The notes below the pieces were generated by a model. The model was not told where the DNA came from, searched no databases, and saw nothing but the letters and a program-made list of their open reading frames with translations. 64,000 nt of DNA from Leclercia sp. LSNIH1 (GTDB lineage Bacteria; Pseudomonadota; Gammaproteobacteria; Enterobacterales; Enterobacteriaceae), in assembly GCF_002902985.1 (NCBI RefSeq), contig NZ_CP026167.1, forward strand, positions 2,790,001 through 2,854,000, in the 5' to 3' direction. Shown piece after piece: positions 30,849-41,239 of the stretch (within the stretch, counting starts at the first letter, position 1; each line of letters begins with the position of its first letter). Made by a program: the position numbers and the translations under genes.

Positions 30849-33333
30849 TCTGGTCGTTAACCTTGACGTTGATTCGGCTAAATTTACCGAACAGGTGAAT
30901 TACGTAAATAAGCAGCTGAAGGGGACGGGTAAAGCGGCCAACGATGCCGCCCTACAGGTTCAGCAGGCATTTTCGAAGCAGGAGCTGGCCGCAAAACGAG
31001 CCGGGATTTCTGTAGGCCAGTACAGTGCCGCGATGCGAACCCTACCTGCGCAGTTTACTGACATCGCGACGCAGCTGGCTGGTGGGCAAAGCCCCTGGCT
31101 CATCATGCTCCAGCAGGGCGGACAAATTAAGGACCAGTTTGGTGGTCTCCGGCCCATGTTCAGTGCTTTGCTGGGAACGATCTCACCAACCATGATCGGA
31201 GTCGGGGCACTCGCCGCTGGCACCGCAGCGCTGATGTATTCGTATTATCAGGGATCGAGCACGCTCTCAGAATTTAATAAAACGCTGACATTGACCGGTA
31301 ATACTGCTGGTCTCACAGCTGTTCGCATGCAGACCATTGCAGCGGCCGGAGAAAAAGCGGGGCTTACATTTAACCAGACCAGTCAGGCGCTGACCGCGCT
31401 TGTAACTGCAGGCGTTCACGCGGGTGCAAACTTCGAAGAGCTTGCGATCTCGGTTGCGAAATTTACGGATGCATCCGGTCTGCCGGTCGATAAGGTGGCT
31501 GAAGCATTTGGGCGCATGGCCAATGATCCGGCGTCAGGGCTGCTGGCGATGGCGCAGCAGTTTCACAACGTCACGGCTGAGCAGGTTGCATATGTTGCCG
31601 CTCTGCAGCGCGCAGGGAATGAAGCAGGAGCACTGCAGGCGGCAAACGAAGCAGCAACGACCGGGTTCAACAAGCAGACTGCCAGCATCCGCGACAACAT
31701 GGGCACGATTGAATCCGCCGCAGATTCCCTTAAAAAAGCATTCAAATCCATGTGGGATGCGGCACTGGATATCGGCAGGCCGGATACCTCTCAGGAAATG
31801 CTGAGTAAGGCAGAGGCGGCCTTTAAGCGGGCGGATGAAATCTGGAATTTGCGTAAGGGTGATCGTTATGTCAACGATGACGCGCGCGCCCGCTTCTGGA
31901 ATGACCGTGAGACTGCCCGCCAGGCGCTGGACATGGCTCAGCAACAGGCCCGCAATTCTCAACTCGCCCAGGAAAATGCCAGTCGTGAGGCAGGACTGGA
32001 AGCCGATCGCCTCAAGTACGCACAACAGGCCCAGGCGAATTACAGCAAAACGCAGACGGCACTGGAGAAGTACACCGATCGCCAGAACGAACTGAATAAA
32101 GCGTTAAAAGAGGGGCGGATTCTCCAGGCTGATTACAACATCAATCTGGCCGCGGCGAAAAAAGAATATGAGGACTCGCTTAAGAAGCCGACGAAAACGA
32201 GGACGCCGGGCGGGACGAAACTTACCGACAATACCAGCGCTCAGACCATCGAGTTGCAAACCCAGCTGGAGGTATTACGCCAGCACTCTGTAATCAACGA
32301 CAAAATCAGCCAGCAGCGCCAGCAACTATGGAAAGAGCAGGCCAGATTTACGGTTCTTGAGCAGGCCGCCAAAACCCGCAACTTAACAGATGATGAAAAA
32401 TCCCTTCTCGCCAGCAAGGACAAGGTGCTCGCCCAGGCGGAAATCAATGCAAGGCTCGGCGATCAGATTGTTACCCAGGAGCGCCTCAATCGACTGCAGG
32501 ATACCTCGCAGAAGTACGTAACTCAGATGAGCGAGAAAACACGGGCGCTGGCAGAAAGTGCGGGTATGAGCAGCCGCCAGACCCAGCGTCGCCTTGAGGA
32601 AGCGCAGCTGCTGCAGGGCTGGAAAAATGCAGGGGGTAATGAAGGGGATCAGCAGTACCAGAACGAACTGAATGCGCTCAGGAATTACTATGGTGAACAG
32701 GACGCCCTCCGCCAGAACTGGCAGGCTGGCGCCAAAACGGCCTGGGCTGACTATGTTGATTCTGCTGACGATGCCTACGGGCAGGTGAAATCGCTGGCCG
32801 CCGCCACGTTTGACGGAATCGGACAGAGCATGGCCGACATGCTTACGACCGGTAAAGGAAAATGGTCAGATTTCACAAAATCCATTCTGTCGATGATGGC
32901 GCAGATCCTCGTGAAGCAAGCCATGGTCGGGGTGGTTGACTCCGCCTCTACAGCTCTTGGTTTTGCCACTGGCGGATTTACGGGTTACGGCGGCAAAAAC
33001 GACCCGGCCGGTATTGTCCACCGGGGGGAATTTGTCTTCACCAAAGAGGCGACCAGCCGGATCGGCGTCGGAAACCTGTATAGCCTGATGCGGGGATATG
33101 CCAGCGGTGGCCTTGTGGAAGGTGGTAAGGGCATCGCCACGCCTCTGGGGGTGAGTGTTTATGCTCCCGTCACGGTTACCCCTTCCCAACAGAGTTCGTC
33201 GTCAAGTCAGGCGAGTAGTGACGCAGCCGGCAGGGCCTATCAGCAGGTGGTTGACCGATCTATCCGGGAGGGGATCGCCCGGGAAAGCGAACCTGGCGGA
33301 ATCATCTGGAATCTGAACAACGGGAGGCGCTAA
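30829..33333 (+). CDS. Tape measure protein H
   Basis: An 834-residue tail length-determining protein. It starts MAQSVGDLVVNLDVDSAKFT and has a hydrophobic stretch around residues 110-140 (GALAAGTAALMYSYYQ). A long alanine- and glutamine-rich helical region follows (about 330-620). The lambda-type C-terminal domain (about 630-790) includes WADYVDSADDAYGQVKS and FTKSILSMMAQILVKQAMVG. The shorter length compared with lambda H (853) predicts a tail of similar length. The last residues overlap M (TAATG). Confidence 0.93.
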   Translation: MAQSVGDLVVNLDVDSAKFTEQVNYVNKQLKGTGKAANDAALQVQQAFSKQELAAKRAGISVGQYSAAMRTLPAQFTDIATQLAGGQSPWLIMLQQGGQIKDQFGGLRPMFSALLGTISPTMIGVGALAAGTAALMYSYYQGSSTLSEFNKTLTLTGNTAGLTAVRMQTIAAAGEKAGLTFNQTSQALTALVTAGVHAGANFEELAISVAKFTDASGLPVDKVAEAFGRMANDPASGLLAMAQQFHNVTAEQVAYVAALQRAGNEAGALQAANEAATTGFNKQTASIRDNMGTIESAADSLKKAFKSMWDAALDIGRPDTSQEMLSKAEAAFKRADEIWNLRKGDRYVNDDARARFWNDRETARQALDMAQQQARNSQLAQENASREAGLEADRLKYAQQAQANYSKTQTALEKYTDRQNELNKALKEGRILQADYNINLAAAKKEYEDSLKKPTKTRTPGGTKLTDNTSAQTIELQTQLEVLRQHSVINDKISQQRQQLWKEQARFTVLEQAAKTRNLTDDEKSLLASKDKVLAQAEINARLGDQIVTQERLNRLQDTSQKYVTQMSEKTRALAESAGMSSRQTQRRLEEAQLLQGWKNAGGNEGDQQYQNELNALRNYYGEQDALRQNWQAGAKTAWADYVDSADDAYGQVKSLAAATFDGIGQSMADMLTTGKGKWSDFTKSILSMMAQILVKQAMVGVVDSASTALGFATGGFTGYGGKNDPAGIVHRGEFVFTKEATSRIGVGNLYSLMRGYASGGLVEGGKGIATPLGVSVYAPVTVTPSQQSSSSSQASSDAAGRAYQQVVDRSIREGIARESEPGGIIWNLNNGRR

Positions 33334-33680
33334 TGGCTATCGAGAAATTCTCCTGGCCCATTCAGTCGGCCAGTCAGCCAACCACGAAAAGCAAAGACAC
33401 CATCCGGAAAGCCCAGTTTGGTGACGGGTACACGCAGGTCAGCGGATCGGGAATCAATGACGAGACGTTAACCTATGAATATTCCTTTACCGGAAGACCG
33501 GATAAAGGGCTGCAGATTTACGCTTTTCTCAGGCGGCACAAGACGAAGTCATTTTCTTTTCAGCCTCCGTTCGGAGAGCTGGCGCTGTGGCGTGTTGAAG
33601 CTGACAGCCTGCAGAAAGTGGTGAAGGGAAAAACCGTAATGTACATTTCAGCCACATTTGAACAGGCCTTTGCTCCATGA
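33333..33680 (+). CDS. Minor tail protein M
   Basis: A 115-residue distal tail protein of the lambda gpM family (MAIEKFSWPIQSASQPTTKS; RKAQFGDGYTQVSGSGIND). Part of the tail tip hub. Overlaps L by 4 bp. Confidence 0.88.
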   Translation: MAIEKFSWPIQSASQPTTKSKDTIRKAQFGDGYTQVSGSGINDETLTYEYSFTGRPDKGLQIYAFLRRHKTKSFSFQPPFGELALWRVEADSLQKVVKGKTVMYISATFEQAFAP

Positions 33681-34432
33681 GTCTTAATCGTGATTATCAG
33701 AAACTGGAGCCGGGTAGTGAGGTCCGTCTCTTTGAAGTTGACGGTACCGGCTTTGGGGTATCAGACGTTATGCGTTTCCACTCCCACAATATTGCGCATA
33801 CGCCAGCGGAAATTGAGGCAGCGGGCGGGGATGAGACCAGGCTACCCGCCAAATCCATCTGGTGGCAGGGACAGGAATATAAAGCCTGGCCCTGCCAGAT
33901 TTCCGGCATAGAAGCGTCCACCAGTAGTGGCAACGCCAAGCCTAAGCTGTCGGTCGCTAACCTGGACAGTTCTATCACAGCCCTGTGCCTGGCTTACGAC
34001 GATATGCTGCAGGCGAAAGTGACGATCCATGACACGCTGGCGCATTACCTGGATGCCAGAAACTATTCAGAAGGCAACCCAACAGCCGACCCAACCCAGG
34101 AAAAGCTGAAGATATTTTATATCGATGCGAAGAGCAGTGAGACCAACGAGGTGGTTGAGTTCATTCTGACAAGCCCAATGGACCTGCAGGGGCTGATGAT
34201 CCCCACCCGGCAGCTACATTCTCTTTGTTCGTGGTGCATCCGTAATAAATATCGCTCAGGGGATGGATGTGATTATGCCGGTACCCTGTACTTCGATAAA
34301 AATAACAATCCGGTAAGCGATCCTTCACGCGATGAATGCAATGGGACGCTGACTGCCTGCCAGTTACGGCATGGTGCCGATAACGAGCTGCCTTTTGGCG
34401 GTTTCCCGGGAACCTCTCTTATCAGGAGCTGA
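33677..34432 (+). CDS. Minor tail protein L with four-cysteine cluster site
   Basis: A 251-residue gpL-family hub protein. The C-terminal part has the cysteine pattern CSWCIRNKYRSGDGC and, 30 residues later, CNGTLTAC. In lambda gpL such cysteines hold an iron-sulphur cluster. It is followed 1 bp later by K. Confidence 0.88.
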   Translation: MSLNRDYQKLEPGSEVRLFEVDGTGFGVSDVMRFHSHNIAHTPAEIEAAGGDETRLPAKSIWWQGQEYKAWPCQISGIEASTSSGNAKPKLSVANLDSSITALCLAYDDMLQAKVTIHDTLAHYLDARNYSEGNPTADPTQEKLKIFYIDAKSSETNEVVEFILTSPMDLQGLMIPTRQLHSLCSWCIRNKYRSGDGCDYAGTLYFDKNNNPVSDPSRDECNGTLTACQLRHGADNELPFGGFPGTSLIRS

Positions 34433-34433
34433 C

Positions 34434-35141
34434 ATGCGACAAAAGACGCTTGATGCCATCCTGGCTCATGCAGCTGCGGAGTATCCTCGCGAATGTTGCG
34501 GGGTGATTGCACAGAAAAGCCGGGTGGAGCGCTATTATCCCTGCCGTAATCTGGCCGTAAATCCTGAGGAGCATTTTCACCTGTCACCAGAGGACTATGC
34601 CGCCGCCGAAGACTGGGGGACTGTAATAGCGGTTGTTCACAGCCATCCTGACGCCACCACCCAGCCAAGCGAACTGGATAAAGCCCAGTGCGATGCAACC
34701 CTTTTACCCTGGCATATTGTAAGCTGGCCGGAAGCAGACCTTCGTACCATCCAGCCCCGCGGTGAGCTGCCCCTGCTGGAGCGTCCGTTCGTGCTGGGGC
34801 ATTTCGATTGCTGGGGGCTGGTAATGAGCTATTTCCGGCAAACCCACGGAATTGAACTGATGGATTATCGGGTGGACTATCCGTGGTGGGAGGATCAGTA
34901 CCCTGAAAATTTTTATCAGGATTGCTGGTATGAATGCGGCTTCCGGGAGTTCAGCGGTGCTCCGCGCGCGGGAGACATGGTGATCATGCAGGTGCAGGCG
35001 AATAAGTGGAACCATGCGGGGATTCTGCTCGAAGGAAACATTCTACTTCATCACCTGTACGGCCATCTTAGCCAGCGTGTTCCTTATGGCGGCTACTGGC
35101 AGGAGAGAACGATGAAGGTATTACGTTATAAATCTCTGTGA
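34434..35141 (+). CDS. Tail assembly protein K: JAMM peptidase plus NlpC/P60 domain
   Basis: A 235-residue protein from the ATG at 34434. The N-terminal JAMM/Mov34 domain has EYPRECCGVI and VVHSHPDATTQPSELD. The C-terminal NlpC/P60 domain has the catalytic cysteine in GHFDCWGLV and histidine in NHAGILL. It likely processes another tail tip component and may hydrolyse peptide cross-links of the cell wall. The same two-domain layout as lambda K. Confidence 0.9.
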   Translation: MRQKTLDAILAHAAAEYPRECCGVIAQKSRVERYYPCRNLAVNPEEHFHLSPEDYAAAEDWGTVIAVVHSHPDATTQPSELDKAQCDATLLPWHIVSWPEADLRTIQPRGELPLLERPFVLGHFDCWGLVMSYFRQTHGIELMDYRVDYPWWEDQYPENFYQDCWYECGFREFSGAPRAGDMVIMQVQANKWNHAGILLEGNILLHHLYGHLSQRVPYGGYWQERTMKVLRYKSL

Positions 35142-35173
35142 TAATATTTCTCCAAATCAAAAGGAGAATTGAC

Positions 35174-35509
35174 ATGAAACTGACGATTTTATTTCTGGTT
35201 GCATTTGGTTTAGTGGGGTGTAGTGCGAACTCCTTACAAAAAGGTGAGCCTGTTTATATGGCGTACTCTTCAAAAAATGCAGGCCAAATTAACAAGTGTT
35301 TGGCTCCGAAGTGGCAAAACCTTCATCCTCAAGCAAATAGTATTGAAACAGAAACCGGATATAAAATATCGGCGGCTGATGATTTGTTTGGTGTGCTATC
35401 TATGGCTCTAATAGATAACGATGACCGTGGCGGGTCCAGCGTTAAAGTATATGCAGCCAGTAAAGGAATTGGAAACCCTTGGGGTAACGCTGCTAAATCG
35501 TGTATTTGA
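35174..35509 (+). CDS. Phage-encoded lipoprotein inserted between K and I
   Basis: A 111-residue lipoprotein. The ATG at 35174 follows AAGGAG; the signal peptide MKLTILFLVAFGLVGC has lipobox LVGC. The mature part, SANSLQKGEPVYMAYSSK, is small and has a cysteine at its C-terminus. Lambda has no gene here. It is AT-rich relative to its neighbours, and is closed by its own terminator, the structure of a moron expressed from the prophage. Lipoproteins of this type (Llp, Cor-like) often block receptor use by other phages, but I see no direct similarity to them. Confidence 0.75.
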   Translation: MKLTILFLVAFGLVGCSANSLQKGEPVYMAYSSKNAGQINKCLAPKWQNLHPQANSIETETGYKISAADDLFGVLSMALIDNDDRGGSSVKVYAASKGIGNPWGNAAKSCI

Positions 35510-35592
35510 TTATTCTCACTAATTAAGTATTCGAAGCTGGATTAAATTTTAAAGGTTGTCTACTGTCTGGTAATAAATGACACCATTAATAT

Positions 35593-35612
35593 GGCCCGAA
35601 AGGGCCTTTTTT
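35593..35612 (+). terminator. Intrinsic terminator after the lipoprotein gene
   Basis: GGCCC GAAA GGGCC directly followed by six T residues: a compact and strong hairpin. It separates the lipoprotein gene from the tail gene I. Confidence 0.85.
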
Positions 35613-35625
35613 ATTGAGAGGTGAT

Positions 35626-36240
35626 ATGACAGATGTTTATTCTGAAAGAATGATTAGTATTGAGCTTTACGGGCCATTGGCGAAAATATTTGGTAAATCG
35701 CATAAGCGATTAGTTAAGTCTAAATCAGAAGCGATTCATTCAATTTGTAAGACCGTTGATGGTTTCGAGAAATATCTTAATACTAGCAAGTCTCGAGGTT
35801 TGACTTACGCCATATATGAAGGCAAAAAAAACATTGGTGTAAATGATCTCGACTTTCCAATAACTGAGGATGTAATACGCATTGTTCCAGTAGTTATTGG
35901 AAGTAAAAAAGCAGGCCTACTGCAAACTGTATTGGGCGCTGTATTGGTAGCCGTTGGGGCATTAGGTGCAACATTCGGTCAAGCATGGGGCGGAGCTGCC
36001 TGGGGGCCTGCTGCTATGAAAATTGGCGCGGCCATGATGCTTGGTGGGGTAGTGCAAATGCTTTCGCCGCAGCCTGCAGGTTTAGCCAGTAAACAAAGTG
36101 CAGATAACCGCGCATCGTATGCTTTTGGCGGCGTAACAAATACTGCCGCTCAGGGGTATCCGGTTCCCTTACTATATGGCCGCCGGCGCATCGGCGGAGC
36201 CATTATTTCCGCTGGGATCTACGTAGAAGACCAGCAATAA
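35626..36240 (+). CDS. Tail assembly protein I
   Basis: A 204-residue gpI-family protein; start taken as ATG at 35626 with GAGAGG upstream. The C-terminal segment GYPVPLLYGRRRIGGAIISA is strongly conserved in lambda I. A glycine/alanine-rich hydrophobic segment lies at about residues 103-150. The N-terminal half is AT-rich and less like lambda, as if exchanged together with the lipoprotein gene. Confidence 0.85.
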   Translation: MTDVYSERMISIELYGPLAKIFGKSHKRLVKSKSEAIHSICKTVDGFEKYLNTSKSRGLTYAIYEGKKNIGVNDLDFPITEDVIRIVPVVIGSKKAGLLQTVLGAVLVAVGALGATFGQAWGGAAWGPAAMKIGAAMMLGGVVQMLSPQPAGLASKQSADNRASYAFGGVTNTAAQGYPVPLLYGRRRIGGAIISAGIYVEDQQ

Positions 36241-36259
36241 AAATAATCCTTCTTTCAGG

Positions 36260-36280
36260 CCACCGTCGGGTGGTTTTTTT
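36260..36280 (+). terminator. Intrinsic terminator between I and J
   Basis: CCACC GTCG GGTGG with seven T residues, 12 bp before the J start. Read-through must be efficient in the lytic phase. Confidence 0.75.
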
Positions 36281-36291
36281 ATGGGCGCAAT

Positions 36292-39200
36292 ATGGCTACA
36301 GCAAACGCGATTAAAGGCCGCAAGGGCGGCAGCTCCAGCTCAAGAACACCGACCGAACAGCCTGATGATCTGCAGTCCGTAGCGAAGGCAAAGATCCTTG
36401 TTGCGCTGGGAGAGGGGGAGTTTGCAGGGCAGCTCACCGGAAAGAATATTTATCTGGACGGTACACCGCTGGAAAATGCAGACGGCTCTCAGAACTTCGG
36501 TGGCGTTACATGGGAGTTCCGCTCTGGAACGCAGGCGCAGAAATACATTCAGGGTATTCCCGGTACCGAAAACGAAATCAGTGTGGGCACCGAAGTTTCA
36601 AGTGCCAATGCCTGGACGCGCACCTTTACCAACGGCAAGCTGTCGGCCATTCGTCTGCGTTTGAAATGGCCCTCTCTCTTCAAACAGGAGAAGGACGGCG
36701 ATCTGGTTGGTAACTCAGTAAATTACGCCATCGATCTGCAGACCAATGGCGGTACATGGCAGACGGTACTCAATACGAGCGTGACCGGTAAAACCACCTC
36801 AGGGTATGAGCGCAGCCATCGCATTGACCTACCGCAGTCGGGCAGCACCTGGACAATACGTATTCGAAAGCTTACCGCCGATGCGAACAGCGCGAAAAGC
36901 GGCGACACCATGGTGCTGCAGAGTTTTACTGAGGTGATCGACGCCAAGCTGCGATATCCGAACACCGCTCTGCTGTACATCGAATTCGACTCGAGCCAGT
37001 TCAACGGCTCGATCCCCCAGATATCATGTGAACCCCGCGGGCGTGTGATTCGCGTTCCTGATACTTACGACCCTGAAAACCGGACGTATACCGGGACATG
37101 GACCGGGGCGTTTAAGTGGGCCTGGACCGATAACCCCGCATGGGTTTTTTACGATCTGGTGGTCACTGAGCGTTTCGGTCTGGGAAACAGACTCACGGCG
37201 GCGAATATCGACAAATGGACGCTGTATCAGGTGGCCCAGTATTGCGATCAGATGGTACCGGATGGAAAGGGGGGAAGCGGAACCGAGCCACGCTATACCT
37301 GCAATGTCTATGTTCAGGACAGGAATGAAGCCTATACCGTGTTACGTGACTTCGCGGCCATCTTCCGCGGCATGACATACTGGGGCGGAGATCAGATTGT
37401 GGCGCTGGCGGATATGCCCCGGGATGTGGATTACAGCTATACCCGCGCTAACGTGATTGATGGGCGTTTTACTTACGCCAGCAGTACATCCAAAACGCGT
37501 TATACCAATGCACTGGTCTCATGGTCCGATCCGGACAACGCCTACGCTGATGCGATGGAGCCTGTATTTGAGCAGGCGCTGGTGGCGCGGTATGGGTTTA
37601 ATCAGCTCGAAATGACAGCTATCGGATGCACCCGGCAGTCCGAGGCGAACCGGAAAGGGCGCTGGGGTATTCTGACCAATAACAAGGATCGCGTCGTTTC
37701 CTTTGATGTCGGACTGGACGGCAATATTCCTCAGCCCGGGTACGTCATTGCTGTGGCCGATGAATTGCTATCTGGCAAGGTGACTGGCGGTCGCGTCAGC
37801 GCAGTAAATGGCAGGGTCATAAAGCTTGATCGCGTCCCTGGCGCAGTTGCTGGCGACCGCCTAATCCTGAACCTGCCTTCCGGAGCATCTCAGGCACGCA
37901 CTATCCAGTCGATTAACGCTCAGCAGGTAACAGTCACGACTGCTTACAGCGAAACGCCAGAACCTGAAGCTGTCTGGATTGTTGAATCGGATGCACTTTA
38001 CGCTCAACAGTACCGTGTGGTCAGTGTTGCTGATAACAATGATGGGACATTCACCATCAGCGCGGCCGCGCATGATCCGGATAAATATGCGCGTATCGAT
38101 ACCGGAGCTATCATCGATGAGCGTCCGATCAGTGTGATACCGCCGGGCAACCAGGCGGCACCCACAAACATTACCATCGACAGCTATTCAGTGGTTCAGC
38201 AGGGGATCAGCGTTGAAACCATGCGCGCCAGCTGGACGGCTGTGCCAAACGCCATTGCTTATGAAGCGCAATGGCGCCGCAATGACGGGAACTGGGTAAA
38301 TGTGCCGCGCAGCTCTACCACCTCGTTTGAAGTTGCGGCGATTTATGCCGGGCGATATCTGGTGCGCGTCCGCGCCATTAATGCCGCTGAAATTTCTTCG
38401 AAGTGGGCCACCTCCCTTGAAGTAACGTTAAAAGGGAAGGTCGGCGCGCCGCCGGTACCCATCAACTTTCGGACGACGCCATTATTATGGGGCGTGCAGC
38501 TGGACTGGGATTTTCCTGCAGATACAGCGGATACGTTGCAGACCGAGATTCAGTATTCCACGGACGCCGCCGGCACGAATGCGATGTTGCTTACGGATGT
38601 GCCTTATCCGCAGCACATGTATCAGCAGCTGGGCCTGAAAGCCGGGGTAGGGTTCTGGTACCGCGCGCGGCTTGTCGACCGCACCGGCAACCAGTCAGCC
38701 TGGACTGACTTCATCCAGGGTAGTAGCAGCTCGGTTGCCGCGGATTACCTGGTGGATATCGATAACCAGATCAAACAGACCGACGCCTACAAAAACGTCG
38801 TAAAAGAAATAACTGACCTGGGTGATGACCTTCAGTCAGCGCGCGATGACATCACCACAGTCACTACAGAGTCGGCGGCGACCAAAGCGGGGCTGGCGCA
38901 GGAGGTCACGGACCGTAAGAAAGCCATCACCGACGAGGCAACGGCGCGCGGGCAGGCGCTACTGACCGAGAAGAACGAGCGTCTGGCAGATATCAGCAAC
39001 GTCAACCAGACGATTCAGACCAGCACCGAATCGCTGGCGCAGCAGATCGCCCAAGTGTCAGCCGGCACCGGTTCGCAGTTCGACCCGGCCAAAATCTGGT
39101 ACTTCGATTCGACGACAGAGGGCTGGTCCGGGAACGGGACGCCGACCATTGTTGATGGCTGGCTGCGTCCGGCAAACCATGCCTCTGACCCCTGGGTCGC

Positions 39201-41217
39201 GTCGCCGGGGTCGCTGGGCATAACAGCTGCGGCGTATCGCTTTCTGAAGCTTCGTATCAAGAAAGTGGGTAATCCCGCCTGGGTAGGGGAAATTCGCTGG
39301 CGCAATACGGCTGGTTTCAACGACACCAACCGGTTCACCGTGGCGGAGCCCGCTTATAACTCTGACGGCGTCGCCACTCTTGAGTGTGACGATATCCCCT
39401 GGCTGGCCGACACGACGATTAACCAGATTCGACTGGACCTGTCCATCAAGCAGGATGCGACGAACTACTACCTGATCGACTGGGTGGCGCTCGGGCGGCC
39501 AACGCCGGGGGCCGGGATGGCCGCGCTGCAGCAGGAAACGACAGCTCGTGTTGCTGGCGACCAGGCGGAGGCCACGGCGCGCGAGACGCTGGCGACGCAG
39601 ATCCGGGGCGGCTATACCGGAGACGACCCGTCAAAACTGGCTTCGGGGCTGCTGTATACCGAACGCCAGGCGCGCATCACCGCGCAGGAAGCGGAGGTGA
39701 CAGCGCGAACTCAGCTGGAATCGACAGTAAACGCCAACAAAGCCAGCGTGACGCAGGAGCTGGCAACGCTGACGACGGAGCAGGAGGCGCAGGCCACTAC
39801 GCTCTCGGGCCTGCAGACTACTGTTGGTAAAAACTCCGGCGATATTACGCGCATCGATAAAGCCGTCGCTGATAACAACAAGGCGCAGACCACCGCGCTG
39901 GCTGCGGTGAAGGCCACGACCGACCAGAACACGGCGGACATCAGCACGGAAACCACGGCCCGCACGGATGGTGACAGCGCGCTGGGTCGTCGTATCGACA
40001 GTCTGAAAGTTGATGTGGATGGCAATACCGCAAGCCGGGACGCCGGTATCATCGGTAACATCACCAACGCGCTTGCCAACTTCACCGCTTTCTCTGATCA
40101 GCGAGTCACGTTTGCTGTAGCCGACATGAAAGCGATGGCCGAGATCACCGACGTCCGGAAGACCTCTGCGGATGCCACAAGCGCCGTTGCGGAGCAGGTC
40201 ACCTCGCTTAAGGCCACGGTTGAACAAAACGGCCAGACCAACGCTGCAGCCATTACGCGCATTGATAAAGCCGTTACGGATCTGGAGAGCGCCACCGCGA
40301 CCAGTATTGAGCAGGTGACGGCTGCGATCGGCGATACCAATGCCAACGTCCAGACGACCAGCCAGGCTGTAGCTGACATCAACGGTAAGCTGAGCGCGCA
40401 GTGGGGCGTTAAAGTCCAGGTGGAGGCGAACGGCATCAAGCGCATCGCGGGTATCCAACTGGGCATTGATGCCACAGGCTCCTCTAACTTCCTCGTCAGC
40501 GCCGACACGTTCGCGGTTTATAATCCGACGACCACAGGACAGGAGTTGGTGTTCGCGGCGACCGGCGGCCAAATGTTCTTGCGATCGGTGTTTATCCAGG
40601 ATGGTTCCATTGATAACGCCAAGATTGGCTACCAGATAAGTTCTAATGACTGGAACGATCTCGGCCCATGGGACCCGAACGGGCGCGGCTGGTGTATCCG
40701 CAAGGATGGATCGGCTTATTTTAATAGCGTGACAGTCAGAGGGACTGTTTATGCCACCAACGGGAGCTTCAAAGGAAGCATCGAGGCAACCAGCGGGAGC
40801 TTCAGGGGCACGGTAGAGGCTACGTCTTTCATAGGGGACGTGGCAAACGTAGGTATAGCGCCGGATGCCTACATATCAGGCGCTGGCGTAGCATCAAGTT
40901 CAATTACCTTTACCGACTCATCCTCCTCATCGCTGGATAAATCGGCTCTGCTTGAGGCAATGGTTTATGTCACATCTATCTCTGGCACAACGTCCGTAAA
41001 TATCACCCTTAACATTAACGGGAATGTTCGTGATATGGGCTCTATCAGCGTGCCTGCCGGGACGGGAGGACTCTGGGTGACCGTGCGTCATGCGGTTCGC
41101 AATCTCACGGCCAGCGTGATTACAGGGACCATTTCTGTTGTTGGTAACGGGACGGCAAGTAAGCGAATTGCCGCTCCGACACTGACCATTACCCGGGGCA
41201 CCGGCTCCTTCTCCTGA
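36292..41217 (+). CDS. Central tail fibre / host specificity protein J
   Basis: A 1641-residue gpJ protein, longer than lambda J (1132). The N-terminal region (about 1-620) is the conserved hub part. Two fibronectin type III-like repeats follow at about 625-800 (RASWTAVPNAIAYEAQWR). Then comes a long coiled-coil/heptad-rich section (about 820-1390) with many TAAxxxE-type segments, broken by a beta-rich insertion near 920-1070 (WYFDSTTEGWSGNGTPTI). The C-terminus (about 1390-1641) is the variable receptor-contact end. It determines which outer-membrane protein the phage uses; the receptor cannot be predicted. Confidence 0.93.
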   Translation: MATANAIKGRKGGSSSSRTPTEQPDDLQSVAKAKILVALGEGEFAGQLTGKNIYLDGTPLENADGSQNFGGVTWEFRSGTQAQKYIQGIPGTENEISVGTEVSSANAWTRTFTNGKLSAIRLRLKWPSLFKQEKDGDLVGNSVNYAIDLQTNGGTWQTVLNTSVTGKTTSGYERSHRIDLPQSGSTWTIRIRKLTADANSAKSGDTMVLQSFTEVIDAKLRYPNTALLYIEFDSSQFNGSIPQISCEPRGRVIRVPDTYDPENRTYTGTWTGAFKWAWTDNPAWVFYDLVVTERFGLGNRLTAANIDKWTLYQVAQYCDQMVPDGKGGSGTEPRYTCNVYVQDRNEAYTVLRDFAAIFRGMTYWGGDQIVALADMPRDVDYSYTRANVIDGRFTYASSTSKTRYTNALVSWSDPDNAYADAMEPVFEQALVARYGFNQLEMTAIGCTRQSEANRKGRWGILTNNKDRVVSFDVGLDGNIPQPGYVIAVADELLSGKVTGGRVSAVNGRVIKLDRVPGAVAGDRLILNLPSGASQARTIQSINAQQVTVTTAYSETPEPEAVWIVESDALYAQQYRVVSVADNNDGTFTISAAAHDPDKYARIDTGAIIDERPISVIPPGNQAAPTNITIDSYSVVQQGISVETMRASWTAVPNAIAYEAQWRRNDGNWVNVPRSSTTSFEVAAIYAGRYLVRVRAINAAEISSKWATSLEVTLKGKVGAPPVPINFRTTPLLWGVQLDWDFPADTADTLQTEIQYSTDAAGTNAMLLTDVPYPQHMYQQLGLKAGVGFWYRARLVDRTGNQSAWTDFIQGSSSSVAADYLVDIDNQIKQTDAYKNVVKEITDLGDDLQSARDDITTVTTESAATKAGLAQEVTDRKKAITDEATARGQALLTEKNERLADISNVNQTIQTSTESLAQQIAQVSAGTGSQFDPAKIWYFDSTTEGWSGNGTPTIVDGWLRPANHASDPWVASPGSLGITAAAYRFLKLRIKKVGNPAWVGEIRWRNTAGFNDTNRFTVAEPAYNSDGVATLECDDIPWLADTTINQIRLDLSIKQDATNYYLIDWVALGRPTPGAGMAALQQETTARVAGDQAEATARETLATQIRGGYTGDDPSKLASGLLYTERQARITAQEAEVTARTQLESTVNANKASVTQELATLTTEQEAQATTLSGLQTTVGKNSGDITRIDKAVADNNKAQTTALAAVKATTDQNTADISTETTARTDGDSALGRRIDSLKVDVDGNTASRDAGIIGNITNALANFTAFSDQRVTFAVADMKAMAEITDVRKTSADATSAVAEQVTSLKATVEQNGQTNAAAITRIDKAVTDLESATATSIEQVTAAIGDTNANVQTTSQAVADINGKLSAQWGVKVQVEANGIKRIAGIQLGIDATGSSNFLVSADTFAVYNPTTTGQELVFAATGGQMFLRSVFIQDGSIDNAKIGYQISSNDWNDLGPWDPNGRGWCIRKDGSAYFNSVTVRGTVYATNGSFKGSIEATSGSFRGTVEATSFIGDVANVGIAPDAYISGAGVASSSITFTDSSSSSLDKSALLEAMVYVTSISGTTSVNITLNINGNVRDMGSISVPAGTGGLWVTVRHAVRNLTASVITGTISVVGNGTASKRIAAPTLTITRGTGSFS

Positions 41218-41239
41218 TCCTCATAACCTCAGACCATCT

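Noticed and set aside
39631..40572. 313-codon minus-strand frame in the J gene
   Set aside because: Shadow of the coiled-coil part of J.
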